From contig NZ_CP073751.1 in assembly GCF_020025155.1 (NCBI RefSeq), forward strand, positions 2,418,001 through 2,482,000: a DNA stretch of 64,000 nucleotides. Direction: 5' to 3'. The notes under the pieces were generated by a model. It worked only from the letters and a program-made list of their open reading frames with translations. It was not told the DNA's origin and did no database searches. Numbering within the stretch: position 1 is the stretch's first letter; every line of letters begins with the position of its first letter. Both the position numbers and the translations under genes were made by a program. Shown here one piece after another: positions 16,947 through 26,497 of the stretch. The stretch is from Halopseudomonas nanhaiensis. GTDB taxonomy: Bacteria; Pseudomonadota; Gammaproteobacteria; Pseudomonadales; Pseudomonadaceae.

Positions 16947-19733
16947 TTACTCCTGATCCCGGTCGTCGGCCGCAGGCGTCTCGTCGCCGCCGTCGACAAT
17001 ATCTTCATCACCCAATGCCGGCGCGCCCTCGTCAAGCTCGCCGACCATCTCGATCACGTCACCCTCTTCCAGCTCCGATGGCTCCTGCACACGCTCAAGG
17101 CCGACCAGCTTCTCGCTCGGAGCCAGCTTTATCAGCGTCACGCCCTGCGTGTTGCGCCCCATCACGCGCACCTCGGAAACCCGGGTACGAACCAGCGTAC
17201 CCTGGTCGGAAATCAGCATGATCTCTTCGTTCTCGAGTACCTGTGCCGCACCGACCAGATTGCCATTACGCTCGTTGGTCATCACCGCGATGATGCCCTG
17301 GGTGCCACGACCTTTCTTGGTGAACTCTTCCAGCGGCGTCCGCTTGCCGAAGCCGCGCTCGGTGGCCAGCAGGATTTCGCCTTCGCTGGTGCCCTCCGCA
17401 GCGACGATCAGCGACACCACGCGAGCCTCTTCCGCCAGCCGAATGCCGCGCACACCGGCTGCAGTACGACCCATCGAGCGAACCTTGGCCTCGTCGAAAC
17501 GCGCCGCCTTGCCGTTGGAGGCGAACAGCAGAACATCACTGTTTCCGTCAGTCAGGGCAACCTTGACCAGCTCATCGCCTTCGCTCAGACGAATGGCGAT
17601 CTTGCCCTTCTGCAGCTGGAAGGCGAACTCCTTCAGCGGCGTCTTCTTCACCGTGCCGCATGCCGTGGCCATGAATACGAAGGGACCGCGGGTCTTCTCG
17701 ATCGGCGCGACCGTGTCGTCGCCCTCCTCGCTTTCCACCTCAAGCACGACCGAGGCTGCATCCGTCTCGTCGCCGGCAGTGCCCTCTTCTTCGGCCTGCT
17801 TGATCAGCGCGTCGATATCCACCGGCAACATGGTAGTAATGCGCTCGCCTTCGGACAGCGGCAGCAGGTTGACCAATGGACGACCACGCGCGGTACGCGA
17901 AGCTTCGGGAATTTCGTAGGTTTTCAGCCAGTAGACCTTGCCCTTGCTGGAGAACAGCAACAGCGTGGTGTGGCTGTTGGCGACCAGCAGATGCGAGACA
18001 TAGTCCTCGTCCTTGACGCCGGTCGCCGCCTTGCCACGGCCACCCCGGCGCTGGGCCTGATAGTCGGCAAGGCGCTGGCTCTTGGCGTAACCGCCATGAG
18101 AAATGGTCACCACGCGATCTTCTTCGGTGATCAGGTCCGCCAGACTCAAATCCAGGCGCGACGCGACGATCTCGGTGCGCCGTGCATCACCGTAGTTGTC
18201 CCGAATCTGCTCGAGCTCTTCAACGATGACCTCCATCAGCCGCTCCTGGCTGTTGAGGATGCGCAGCAGCTCGCCGATCTGCACCAGAATTTCCTGATAC
18301 TCGGTCAGCAGTTTCTCGTGCTCGAGGCCAGTCAGACGGTGCAGTCGCAGTTCCAGAATGGCCTGGGCCTGTTCGGGCGACAGGTAGTACTTGCCCTCGC
18401 GCAGCCCGAACTGTTCGGCCAGACCGTCCGGGCGGCAGGATTCGGCGCCGGCGCGCTCGACCATCTCGACCACCGCGCCTGGCTCCCAGGCGTGGGCGAT
18501 CAGACGCTCCTTGGCTTCCGCTGGAGTCGGCGACTGCTTGATCAGCTCGATGACCGGGTCGATATTCGACAGGGCGACCGCCTGCCCTTCGAGAATGTGA
18601 CCGCGTTCGCGCGCCTTGCGCAGCTCGTACACCGTGCGGCGGGTAACCACTTCGCGGCGGTGACGAATGAATGCATCGAGCAATTCTTTCAGATTGAGGA
18701 TTTTCGGCTGGCCGTCGAGCAGGCCGACGATATTGATGCCGAAGACGTTCTGCATCTGCGTCTGCGCGTACAGATTGTTCAGCACCACCTCGGCGACTTC
18801 GCCCCGACGCAGCTCGATGACCACGCGCATGCCATCCTTGTCGGACTCGTCACGCAGCTCGCTGATGCCTTCGAGCTTCTTTTCCTTGACCAGCTCGGCG
18901 ATCTTCTCGATCAGGCGAGCCTTGTTCAACTGATACGGCAGCTCGCTGATGATGATCTGCTGGCGACCACCGACCTTGTCGATGTCTTCGATTTCGCAGC
19001 GCGCTCGTACATAGATCCGGCCACGGCCGGTCTTGTAGGCTTCGACGATGCCCGCGCGGCCGTTGATGATGCCCGCGGTCGGGAAGTCCGGACCCGGGAT
19101 GTGCTCCATCAACTCGTCGATGGTCATGTCCGGATTCTTGATCAGCGCCAGACAGCCGCTGATGACTTCGGTCAGGTTGTGCGGCGGAATGTTCGTCGCC
19201 ATACCCACCGCGATACCGCTGGACCCGTTGACCAGCAGATTCGGCACCTTGGTGGGCAGGACCGCCGGGATCTGCTCGGTGCCGTCATAGTTGGGCACCC
19301 AGTCGACGGTTTCCTTGTCCAGATCCGCCAGCAGCTCATGGGCGAGCTTGGTCATGCGGATTTCGGTGTAACGCATCGCCGCGGCGTTGTCGCCATCGAC
19401 CGAGCCGAAGTTGCCCTGACCATCGACCAGCAGATAGCGCAGTGAAAACGGCTGCGCCATACGGACGATGGTGTCGTATACGGCAGAGTCGCCGTGCGGG
19501 TGATATTTACCGATCACGTCGCCGACGACACGCGCGGACTTCTTGTATGGCTTGTTCCAGTCGTTGTTCAGCTCGCTCATGGCGAACAGAACACGACGGT
19601 GAACCGGCTTCAGACCGTCACGCACATCGGGCAGCGCGCGGCCGACGATGACGCTCATGGCGTAGTCGAGGTACGACTGCTTCAGTTCATCTTCGATATT
19701 GACTGGAAGGATTTCTTTGGCCAGTTCACCCAT
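16947..19733 (-). CDS. gyrA: DNA gyrase subunit A
   Basis: A 928-residue type IIA topoisomerase subunit. The active-site tyrosine is Tyr122 (RYTEIRM). The quinolone-determining region reads GDSAVYD at 81-87, that is Ser83 and Asp87, the unmutated form. The GyrA-box QRRGGRG is in the C-terminal pinwheel domain, which carries an acidic tail. AAGGAATG precedes the ATG at 19733. It heads the run of co-directional genes serC-pheA-hisC-tyrA/aroA-cmk. Confidence 0.98.
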   Translation of the reverse strand: MGELAKEILPVNIEDELKQSYLDYAMSVIVGRALPDVRDGLKPVHRRVLFAMSELNNDWNKPYKKSARVVGDVIGKYHPHGDSAVYDTIVRMAQPFSLRYLLVDGQGNFGSVDGDNAAAMRYTEIRMTKLAHELLADLDKETVDWVPNYDGTEQIPAVLPTKVPNLLVNGSSGIAVGMATNIPPHNLTEVISGCLALIKNPDMTIDELMEHIPGPDFPTAGIINGRAGIVEAYKTGRGRIYVRARCEIEDIDKVGGRQQIIISELPYQLNKARLIEKIAELVKEKKLEGISELRDESDKDGMRVVIELRRGEVAEVVLNNLYAQTQMQNVFGINIVGLLDGQPKILNLKELLDAFIRHRREVVTRRTVYELRKARERGHILEGQAVALSNIDPVIELIKQSPTPAEAKERLIAHAWEPGAVVEMVERAGAESCRPDGLAEQFGLREGKYYLSPEQAQAILELRLHRLTGLEHEKLLTEYQEILVQIGELLRILNSQERLMEVIVEELEQIRDNYGDARRTEIVASRLDLSLADLITEEDRVVTISHGGYAKSQRLADYQAQRRGGRGKAATGVKDEDYVSHLLVANSHTTLLLFSSKGKVYWLKTYEIPEASRTARGRPLVNLLPLSEGERITTMLPVDIDALIKQAEEEGTAGDETDAASVVLEVESEEGDDTVAPIEKTRGPFVFMATACGTVKKTPLKEFAFQLQKGKIAIRLSEGDELVKVALTDGNSDVLLFASNGKAARFDEAKVRSMGRTAAGVRGIRLAEEARVVSLIVAAEGTSEGEILLATERGFGKRTPLEEFTKKGRGTQGIIAVMTNERNGNLVGAAQVLENEEIMLISDQGTLVRTRVSEVRVMGRNTQGVTLIKLAPSEKLVGLERVQEPSELEEGDVIEMVGELDEGAPALGDEDIVDGGDETPAADDRDQE

Positions 19734-19829
19734 GAAACGGCATTCCTTTTATTGTCGGCAACCTGACGCTGCCCCTAGCGTTAGTGCGGCGCATGCGGCC
19801 CCGTGGCAGAGGCTCGGTCAAAGCCGGAA

Positions 19830-19835
19830 ATCATA
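19830..19835 (-). promoter_or_regulatory. Possible -10 element for gyrA
   Basis: TATGAT on the minus strand, about 97 bp before the gyrA ATG, in the 180-bp gap after mtnA. The -35 region at 17-bp spacing (TCCCTG) is poor. The rest of this gap shows nothing else I can name. Confidence 0.3.
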
Positions 19836-19913
19836 CCACACAGAGTGCTGTGCAGGGAGCCGCATGACAGGTGGAAGCGGGACCAGGGCGAGTGCAGAAC
19901 AAGCACGGTCCGG

Positions 19914-20993
19914 TCAGTGCAGATGGCGATGACTGACCAGATCAGCGAGCTTTCGCGCATCAGGGCGCTCGACAATGCCGCGCTCGGTCACGATGGCGTC
20001 GATCAGATCCGCAGGTGTGACGTCGAAGGCGGGATTGAAGGCCGGCACACCGGCGTCGAGCCGACGATTGCCGACGATCAGCACGTCGTCGGAATCGCCT
20101 TCGTCAAGCTGGGCATCATCCCCGACCTCGAGCGCCGGGTCGATCGCCGAACTGGGCGCGACAACCATGAAACGCAGCCCGTGATGCATGGCCAGGATCG
20201 ATAGCGCGTAGGTGCCTATCCTGGCTATCACGTCTCCGTTCGCCGCGATGCGCTCTGCGCCGACAATGACCCAGGTGATATCCATCGTTTTCATCAGATG
20301 GCCTGCTGCGGCGTCGACATTCAGCACCGCCGGAATGCCCTCTCGCGCCAGCTCCCAGGCGGTCAGACGTGCACCCTGCAACCATGGACGCGTCTCATCG
20401 ACATAGACCTGCTCGACCAGCCCGGCATCGTGCGCCGCACGCACCACTCCGAGCGCAGTGCCATAGCCTCCGGAGGCCAGGGCACCTGCGTTGCAGTGCG
20501 TGAGCAATCGCTGACGTGTCTTGTGATGCCGGCGGATCAGCTGCATGCCGAGCTTGCCCATGGTGCGATTGGCTTCCAGGTCGCTCTCATGTATCGACAC
20601 CGCCGCACGAGCGAGCTCGGCCGGGACATCCGCACCGGGGAGCAGCCGCTGAAGGCGCTCGCGCATCATGCGCAGCGCCCATGACAGGTGCATCGTGGCG
20701 GGACGCGTGGCCGCGAGCAGGGTGAAATCCGCCTCCAGAGCCTTGCTCCAGTCCTCTGCCTCACCCAGCCGCCGCGCCGCGAGCGCGATGCCGTAAGCAG
20801 CGGCGATGCCGACTGCGGACGCTCCGCGCACAGCCATCACATGGATCGCCTCGGCCACCTCGGCTGCATCTGAACAGTCGACATAGCTTTCTTCACCCGG
20901 GAGCAGACGTTGATCGATCAGGCGCAGCGAGTCCCCCCGCCATTCGATGGCCCGCACCTGAGGTTCTGCGACGAGCTGTTGTTGAGGCTGCAT
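19914..20993 (-). CDS. mtnA: S-methyl-5-thioribose-1-phosphate isomerase
   Basis: Converts methylthioribose-1-P to methylthioribulose-1-P in methionine salvage. The 359-residue product has [31 protein letters not shown] (with the catalytic cysteine) and [16 protein letters not shown], all typical of the eIF2B-like MtnA family. I use the ATG at 20993, with GGAG 7 bases upstream, over a TTG at 21011. It is divergent from mtaD, whose product feeds the same pathway. Confidence 0.95.
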   Translation of the reverse strand: MQPQQQLVAEPQVRAIEWRGDSLRLIDQRLLPGEESYVDCSDAAEVAEAIHVMAVRGASAVGIAAAYGIALAARRLGEAEDWSKALEADFTLLAATRPATMHLSWALRMMRERLQRLLPGADVPAELARAAVSIHESDLEANRTMGKLGMQLIRRHHKTRQRLLTHCNAGALASGGYGTALGVVRAAHDAGLVEQVYVDETRPWLQGARLTAWELAREGIPAVLNVDAAAGHLMKTMDITWVIVGAERIAANGDVIARIGTYALSILAMHHGLRFMVVAPSSAIDPALEVGDDAQLDEGDSDDVLIVGNRRLDAGVPAFNPAFDVTPADLIDAIVTERGIVERPDARKLADLVSHRHLH

Positions 20994-21078
20994 ACCGGAC
21001 TCCAGAAGCAAACCGGCAGTATACCGCTCCTGACTGCTTCCGTAATGAATTGTGACTGCATGCCAGCAGGCCCGGCGC

Positions 21079-21084
21079 TATACT
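21079..21084 (+). promoter_or_regulatory. Possible -10 element for mtaD
   Basis: TATACT lies just upstream of the mtaD start region. A transcript beginning about 7 bp later would leave a short leader if translation starts at 21114. The -35 hexamer is not clear. Confidence 0.35.
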
Positions 21085-21113
21085 GCGCGGCTATGAAACA
21101 GAGCGAATTACCG

Positions 21114-22454
21114 ATGACTGCGCTACCTGAACGCATCGACATGTTGATCGAGGCGCGCTGGATCGTGCCCGTGGTACCTGCCGGGGTGATTCTCGAGGAC
21201 CACTGCCTGGCCATCCACCAGGGCCGCATCGTCGGCCTGCCAAGCCAGGCCAGCGCTGCCGACATCAATGCCGACAAACGCTTGCAGCTTGGGGAGCAGG
21301 TGCTGATACCCGGCCTGGTGAACGCCCATACCCACGCGGCGATGAGCCTGTTTCGCGGCCTGGCAGACGACCTGCCCCTGATGAGCTGGCTCAACGACCA
21401 CATCTGGCCTGCTGAAGCACGATGGGTCAACGAAGCCTTCGTGCGCTGCGGCGCTTCACTGGCCATAGCCGAAATGCTCCGCGGTGGCACCACCTGTTTC
21501 GCCGACATGTATTTCTTTCCTGAGGTAACGGCACGAGTTGCCATGGAAAGCGGCATACGCGCACAGGTAGCCTTCCCCATCATTGACAATCCCATTCCCG
21601 GGGCCAAGGACAGCGCCGAGGCGATCAGCAAGGGGCTGCGGCTGCACGACGAGGTCAAGCACAATGGTCTGGTGCAGGTTGCCTTCGGCCCGCATGCGCC
21701 CTACACCGTCGGCGACGAGGTGCTCAACCGGATCCGCACGCTTGCCGACGAGCTGGACCTGCCGATTCAGATGCATATTCACGAGACCGCATTCGAAGTC
21801 GAGGAAGGTGTGCGCCAGACCGGGCTGCGGCCACTGCAGCGGCTCGACCAGCTGAATCTGGTGACCCCGCGCCTGCAGGCCGTGCACATGACCCAGGTCA
21901 ACGATGACGACGTGACGATGCTGGGAGAATTAGGCGTAAGCGTCATCCATTGCCCGGAATCGAACCTCAAACTGGGAAGCGGCTTTTGCCCTGTACAGCG
22001 GCTGCTCGATGCAGGTGTCAACGTGGCGCTGGGTACCGATGGCGCAGCCAGCAACAACGACCTGGACATGCTTGGCGAGATGCGCACCGCCGCCTTGCTG
22101 GCCAAGGGGCTCACCGGACAGCCTACCGCCGTGGATGCGCATACCGCGCTGCACATGGCCACGCTGGGCGGTGCGCGGGCGCTGTGCCTGGGCGATGAGA
22201 TCGGCTCGCTTGAGCCGGGGAAGTCGGCCGATATCGTGGCAATCGACCTGTCGGGCGTCGCACAGCAGCCGGTATACAACCCGTTATCGCAGATTCTGTA
22301 CAGCGCTTCCGCGGCTCAGGTGTCCCACGTATGGGTAGCCGGAAAGGCCCGTGTGAAGGACGGACAACTGCTCGGCATGGACCTGCCGGGCATCCTCGCC
22401 GAAGCCCGCGAATGGGCGCGAGACATCAAACAGGGGGATCAGCATGACGATTAA
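21114..22454 (+). CDS. mtaD: 5'-methylthioadenosine / S-adenosylhomocysteine deaminase (TRZ/ATZ family)
   Basis: A 446-residue amidohydrolase that deaminates methylthioadenosine to methylthioinosine, the Pseudomonas route of MTA salvage that then feeds MtnA. Metal ligands are visible in NAHTHAAMS (HxH) and at HIHETAFEV, with the conserved [13 protein letters not shown] near the C-terminus. The start is uncertain: ATG codons at 21093 and 21114 are both in frame with weak ribosome sites. I take 21114 because a -10-like element ends at 21084 and would leave almost no leader for 21093. Its end overlaps ubiG by 11 bp. Confidence 0.9.
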   Translation: MTALPERIDMLIEARWIVPVVPAGVILEDHCLAIHQGRIVGLPSQASAADINADKRLQLGEQVLIPGLVNAHTHAAMSLFRGLADDLPLMSWLNDHIWPAEARWVNEAFVRCGASLAIAEMLRGGTTCFADMYFFPEVTARVAMESGIRAQVAFPIIDNPIPGAKDSAEAISKGLRLHDEVKHNGLVQVAFGPHAPYTVGDEVLNRIRTLADELDLPIQMHIHETAFEVEEGVRQTGLRPLQRLDQLNLVTPRLQAVHMTQVNDDDVTMLGELGVSVIHCPESNLKLGSGFCPVQRLLDAGVNVALGTDGAASNNDLDMLGEMRTAALLAKGLTGQPTAVDAHTALHMATLGGARALCLGDEIGSLEPGKSADIVAIDLSGVAQQPVYNPLSQILYSASAAQVSHVWVAGKARVKDGQLLGMDLPGILAEAREWARDIKQGDQHDD

Positions 22455-23145
22455 CGTCGATCGGGCAGAAATCGCCAAGTTCGAAGCACTGGCCAGCCGC
22501 TGGTGGGACCGCAATAGCGAGTTCAAGCCGTTGCACGAGATCAATCCGCTGAGAACCAACTGGATCGATCAACGCGCTCCGCTGGCCGGAAAGGAAGTGC
22601 TGGACATCGGCTGCGGCGGCGGCATCCTTGCCGAAGCGATGGCGCTGCGCGGTGCGAAGGTAACCGGCATCGACATGGGCGAAGCGCCACTGGCGGTCGC
22701 TCGCCTCCATCAGCTCGAATCAGGCGTCGAGGTGGAGTACGAACAGAGCACCGCCGAGGCCTTCGCAGAGCGGCACGCCGGCCGATACGATGTCGTGACC
22801 TGCCTGGAGATGCTCGAGCACGTGCCTGACCCATCCTCGGTCATTCGTGCCTGCGCGCAGCTGGTCAAGCCCGGCGGCCATGTCTTCTTCTCGACCATCA
22901 ATCGCAATCCCAAGGCGTTCCTGTTTGCCATTGTCGGCGCGGAGTACGTGCTGCGGATGCTGCCACGGGGGACACATGAGTTCGCCAAGTTCATCCGCCC
23001 TGCCGAACTCGGCTCCTGGAGCCGGGATGCCGGGCTGGCGCTGCAGGACATTACCGGTCTGACGTACAACCCGCTGACGCGTCAATACAAGCTGGCTCCC
23101 GACGTTGACGTGAACTACATGATTCACTGCCAGCGCGGAGTCTGA
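22444..23145 (+). CDS. ubiG: Ubiquinone biosynthesis O-methyltransferase
   Basis: A 233-residue SAM-dependent methyltransferase that performs both O-methylations of ubiquinone synthesis. The SAM motif is [14 protein letters not shown] (about 55-68), and the conserved opening has [25 protein letters not shown], split by Pfam-like UbiG landmarks. GGGGGATC precedes the ATG inside the end of mtaD. It is followed at 2 bp by mupP, the order found in Pseudomonas. Confidence 0.97.
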   Translation: MTINVDRAEIAKFEALASRWWDRNSEFKPLHEINPLRTNWIDQRAPLAGKEVLDIGCGGGILAEAMALRGAKVTGIDMGEAPLAVARLHQLESGVEVEYEQSTAEAFAERHAGRYDVVTCLEMLEHVPDPSSVIRACAQLVKPGGHVFFSTINRNPKAFLFAIVGAEYVLRMLPRGTHEFAKFIRPAELGSWSRDAGLALQDITGLTYNPLTRQYKLAPDVDVNYMIHCQRGV

Positions 23146-23147
23146 TC

Positions 23148-23816
23148 ATGCTCACCAGCGTCCTGTTCGACCTGGATGGCACCCTGCTCGATACTGCCGG
23201 TGACTTCATGGCCATCATCCAGGCAATGCGGGCCGATCGCGGGCTTTGCGCAGTCGATCCGGAGCGGGTGCGGCCTGCCGTGTCCAATGGCTCCGTGGGG
23301 ATGATCTGCGCAGCGTTCGACATCCGCCCGGATCAACCCGGTTTTGACGAGCTGCGCGACGACTTTCTGAATCGCTATGAAGCTGACCTGGCGCTGTTCA
23401 CCCGGCCCTTCCCGGGTATTTCCCCGCTCCTCGACTGGCTGGACGATCAACAGTTGCCGTGGGGCGTTGTCACCAACAAGCTAAGCCGATTCAGCATGCC
23501 GCTCATGGAAGAGATGGGCCTGGCACGGCGCTGCAGCGCGCTGGTCTGTCCCGATCAGGTGACCATGAGCAAGCCCCACCCGGAGCCGGTACTCAAGGCA
23601 TGCAGTGCGATGCGGGTCGAACCGAAACACTCGGTTTTCATTGGTGATCATCTGCGCGACATTCAGGCCGGACGCGCCGCCGGCATGCCGACCGTCGCTG
23701 CGTTGTATGGCTATTTGCCGATCGGCGACGACCCCGCCCTGTGGGAAGCGTCGCACAGTGTCACCAGCGCCGCCGATCTTCGGCCGTGGCTGGAACAGCG
23801 CCTCAAGGAGAAGTAG
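23148..23816 (+). CDS. mupP: N-acetylmuramic acid 6-phosphate phosphatase MupP (HAD family)
   Basis: A 222-residue HAD hydrolase with FDLDGTLLDT at about 7-16 (nucleophile and acid aspartates), a VVTNK motif II and a GDHLRDIQAGRAAG motif III/IV. It resembles phosphoglycolate phosphatase, but in Pseudomonas the homologue between ubiG and yciK is MupP. MupP removes phosphate from MurNAc-6-P in the AmgK/MurU peptidoglycan-recycling route, which bypasses de novo UDP-MurNAc synthesis. The assignment rests on this conserved position plus family; a Gph activity cannot be excluded from sequence. Confidence 0.88.
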   Translation: MLTSVLFDLDGTLLDTAGDFMAIIQAMRADRGLCAVDPERVRPAVSNGSVGMICAAFDIRPDQPGFDELRDDFLNRYEADLALFTRPFPGISPLLDWLDDQQLPWGVVTNKLSRFSMPLMEEMGLARRCSALVCPDQVTMSKPHPEPVLKACSAMRVEPKHSVFIGDHLRDIQAGRAAGMPTVAALYGYLPIGDDPALWEASHSVTSAADLRPWLEQRLKEK

Positions 23817-23819
23817 CAA

Positions 23820-24572
23820 ATGTTCGAATATTCAGCGCCCGCAGACGTGCTCAAGGGTCGGGTAATTCTGATTACGGGAGCCGGAGATGGAATCGGTCGA
23901 GCCTGCGCGCTGAGTTGCGCGGCCCATGGCGCAACGGTGGTTTTGCTGGGAAAGACGCTCGCCAAGCTTGAAGAAGTGTATGACCAGATCGAGGCTAACG
24001 GTCATCCTCAACCCGCCATCTGCCCACTGAATCTCGAGACGGCGGTCGAAAAGGACTATGACGATCTGGCCGACCAGCTGTTCGAGACATTCGGCAAACT
24101 TCACGGGCTCGTGCACAACGCCGCGTTGCTGGGCCCGCGAACGATGCTCGACAACGTCAAGACCGACGCCTGGTTGCAGCTCATGCAGGTAAACGTCAAC
24201 GCCCCGTTCATGCTGACCAAGGCGATGATGCCGCTATTGCGTGCTGCGAGTGACGCGTCAATTGTCTGCGTGTCGTCCACGGTTGGCCGCAAGGGCCGTG
24301 CCTACTGGGGCCCGTATGCAGTAAGCAAGTTCGCACTCGAGGGATTCATGCAGGTACTGGCGGACGAACAGGATGGCACCAGTGCCATACGCGTCAACAG
24401 CATCAACCCCGGTGCCACACGGACGGCCATGCGAGCCAAGGCCTACCCTGGTGAGCCGCCGGAGAAGAACCCTGAACCCGCAGAGATCACTCCGGCTTTC
24501 CTGTATCTACTGGGTCCTGAAAGCGCCTCGGTGAACGGACAGGCGCTGGATGCGCAACAGGGGCGCCCATAA
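23820..24572 (+). CDS. yciK: YciK family SDR oxidoreductase
   Basis: A 250-residue SDR with ILITGAGDGIGRACALS (about 16-32), NAALLGP, and the catalytic YAVSK. The N-terminal MFEYSAPADVLKGRV matches the YciK pattern. The substrate is unknown in this family. It starts 3 bp after mupP and so belongs to the mtaD-ubiG-mupP-yciK unit. A 20-bp palindrome about 40 bp downstream may end that transcript. Confidence 0.92.
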   Translation: MFEYSAPADVLKGRVILITGAGDGIGRACALSCAAHGATVVLLGKTLAKLEEVYDQIEANGHPQPAICPLNLETAVEKDYDDLADQLFETFGKLHGLVHNAALLGPRTMLDNVKTDAWLQLMQVNVNAPFMLTKAMMPLLRAASDASIVCVSSTVGRKGRAYWGPYAVSKFALEGFMQVLADEQDGTSAIRVNSINPGATRTAMRAKAYPGEPPEKNPEPAEITPAFLYLLGPESASVNGQALDAQQGRP

Positions 24573-24613
24573 TCTGACGCGGCAGCGCTGAACGTCGCAA
24601 CGGCCCTCCAGCA

Positions 24614-24633
24614 GGCGGCAAGATCTTGCCGCC
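24614..24633 (+). terminator. Perfect 20-bp palindrome after yciK
   Basis: GGCGGCAAGATCTTGCCGCC is a perfect 10+10 palindrome 41 bp after the yciK stop, followed by CTCCTTGG. As RNA it would form a short GC-rich hairpin with a small loop. It may be a terminator lacking a strong U-tract, or a protein-binding site. Confidence 0.5.
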
Positions 24634-24752
24634 CTCCTTGGTTCACACGCCTTCGAACCGCCGTAACCCTCTGAATTAAATAGCCTTGCCCGTGATGGCA
24701 CACAACCTGCAGAGGTATCGCCATTCGCTGCTTCACGTCAAGGACACCCGTG

Positions 24753-25682
24753 ATGTCATCAATCCAGGGCAATACTATCGACTTCGACTCCGCCAGGCTC
24801 AAGCTGAGCCAGGCCAACTCTGCGGCTGCGCCGCCGAAGCGGGCCGTATCGCGGCCTGTGCCGGTAGCCGCCGTCCTGCAACGTCTGACGCAATTACTGC
24901 AGACCACGCTGGAGCTTGATCGTCTGTTGGACATCTTCCACCAGGAGCTGGCTCGCTGTCTGGCCGTGGACGGCATGGAGTATCGCAATGATGGCCGGCG
25001 CTTTCATCTCCGCTACGGTCAGAGTGCCACGCACCGTTGCAGTTATCGCATTACCCACGCCGGCGAGTATCTCGGTGACCTGCAGTTCAGCCGCCAGAAG
25101 CGTTTTGGTGAAGTCCAGCTGGCGAGTCTCGAGACGTTGATTGGCAGCCTGCTATATCCGTTGCGCAATGCTCTGATGTATCACGAGGCGGTGAGCAGCG
25201 CGTTGAGCGACACGCTCACCAATACCGGCAACCGCCTGGCGCTCAGCCAGGCTCTGGATCGGGAAGTGCAGCTATCCATTCGGCACCGCACGCCACTATC
25301 GCTGCTTGTTGTCGACATCGATCATTTCAAGCAGATCAATGATCGCTTCGGCCACGCCTACGGCGATGAGGCTTTGAAGGCGATGGCAAGCTGCACGCAC
25401 GACTGTCTCCGGGCGGTCGACAGTCTGTTCCGGCTGGGAGGGGAGGAATTCGTGGTATTGCTCAACAATACCGATCTTGCTTCAGCGCGCATCGTTGCAG
25501 AACGCATCCGTCGCGCGATCGAAGCGATGCAGTTTGAAATTGATGGTCAGCCGATATGCATGACGGTAAGCCTGGGTGCGGTCATGCGCCAGCCTGAAGA
25601 GACCAGCCGCGACCTCATCGACCGCTGTGACAAGTTGATGTACCTGGCCAAGCAGTCCGGACGGAACCGGGTGATGGTCTGA
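24753..25682 (+). CDS. Diguanylate cyclase (GGDEF domain)
   Basis: A 309-residue protein that should make cyclic di-GMP. The GGDEF domain occupies about 145-305, with active-site GGEEF at 229-233. The inhibitory I-site RxxD (RAVD, 220-223) lies exactly five residues before it, so product inhibition is expected. Residues about 40-140 form a small N-terminal sensory region with GAF-like spacing but no recognised motif, and there is no transmembrane helix. I use ATG 24753 (AGGA upstream), not the adjacent GTG. It ends convergent to the SapC/adhesin operon. Confidence 0.93.
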   Translation: MSSIQGNTIDFDSARLKLSQANSAAAPPKRAVSRPVPVAAVLQRLTQLLQTTLELDRLLDIFHQELARCLAVDGMEYRNDGRRFHLRYGQSATHRCSYRITHAGEYLGDLQFSRQKRFGEVQLASLETLIGSLLYPLRNALMYHEAVSSALSDTLTNTGNRLALSQALDREVQLSIRHRTPLSLLVVDIDHFKQINDRFGHAYGDEALKAMASCTHDCLRAVDSLFRLGGEEFVVLLNNTDLASARIVAERIRRAIEAMQFEIDGQPICMTVSLGAVMRQPEETSRDLIDRCDKLMYLAKQSGRNRVMV

Positions 25683-25691
25683 CCCGATTCA

Positions 25692-25716
25692 GGAGCCGAA
25701 CGCAGGGCTCGGCTCC
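25692..25716. terminator. Bidirectional hairpin between the GGDEF gene and sapC
   Basis: GGAGCCGA and TCGGCTCC form an 8-bp perfect stem with a 9-base loop in the 44-bp gap between the convergent genes. The 3' side is TTGT on the plus strand. It probably ends both transcripts. Confidence 0.65.
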
Positions 25717-25726
25717 TTGTCGACTA

Positions 25727-26467
25727 TCAGTGCCTGGTCGAGGCGCTGGTTTTGGATTCCAGGTAATGCTCGAACAGTTGATTGGCGTTACCGAGTGACA
25801 TCAGATGGGCGTAGATCCAGCCCAGAAAGCCCTGCCGATGCAGCGAAAGAACCTTGTCTTCCGCCAGCTGCAAAAACTTTTCCTCATCCACGGCAAGGAA
25901 GTCGCGCAGCATGAAGGTCTCACCACTGGCATGGGCCAGCTTCAGGGTGCGCGGTGCCAACAGATCCAGTTCGATTAGGGTTGCAACGAACTGCCGGGTA
26001 CGCTGCATCTCAGCGGTGAAGTTCTGCAGGAACTGAATCATCTCGTTCAGATAATCGCTGTTTTCGCCCGCCTCGGTAAACAACTCGCGGCCTTCTTCGC
26101 TGTTCCAGCCCCGGTAGGCCTCATCGAAACAGACGGTGAACTGCTCGTCTTCGCCCTGCGCCAGCACGAACGGATAGCGGCGAATAAAGGCCGGTACATA
26201 AGTGTTGGCCTGCCACTGACCATCTTTCTGCAGGTAGCTATTCTGGCCTTCCTTGAGCCCGAGCAGAGCGATCGGGCTGGTGCTCTCGCCCTCGCCGACG
26301 AAGACGATCGGATACGCACGTGCCGCCTGAAAGAATTCCAGGCCAGCCAGGGGAACGATATGTGTCGACTCGGCGAAACGGCAATCGCCGGTAGTCTTCA
26401 GCTTCAGCGACTTGTGCTCGTCGCGATTGAGTGCCTTGATTTCCTTGTACAGCAGCAGCGTTGACAT
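25727..26467 (-). CDS. SapC family protein
   Basis: A 246-residue SapC-like protein without signal peptide or membrane helix. It has the family features: HIVPLAGLEFFQAARAYPIVF near residues 37-57 and YVPAFIRRYPFVLAQ at about 91-105. There is a C-terminal LHRQGFLGWIYAHLMSLGN segment. SapC was named for S-layer-associated genes in Campylobacter; its biochemical role is not established. Here it starts 30 bp after the two-partner transporter gene with a strong GGAGAAAAAAGG site, so it is almost certainly in the adhesin operon. A role in the synthesis, quality control or regulation of the adhesin is inference from position only. Confidence 0.85.
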   Translation of the reverse strand: MSTLLLYKEIKALNRDEHKSLKLKTTGDCRFAESTHIVPLAGLEFFQAARAYPIVFVGEGESTSPIALLGLKEGQNSYLQKDGQWQANTYVPAFIRRYPFVLAQGEDEQFTVCFDEAYRGWNSEEGRELFTEAGENSDYLNEMIQFLQNFTAEMQRTRQFVATLIELDLLAPRTLKLAHASGETFMLRDFLAVDEEKFLQLAEDKVLSLHRQGFLGWIYAHLMSLGNANQLFEHYLESKTSASTRH

Positions 26468-26497
26468 CCTTTTTTCTCCAAAACACTTTGATGATTT

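Noticed and set aside
16920-19445. An 841-residue plus-strand frame across gyrA
   Set aside because: gyrA is certain on the minus strand; the antisense frame has no start site or domain.
24614-24633. A regulatory palindrome for the GGDEF gene
   Set aside because: It is nearer the yciK stop (41 bp) than the GGDEF start (120 bp) and forms a GC-rich hairpin; termination is the simpler reading.
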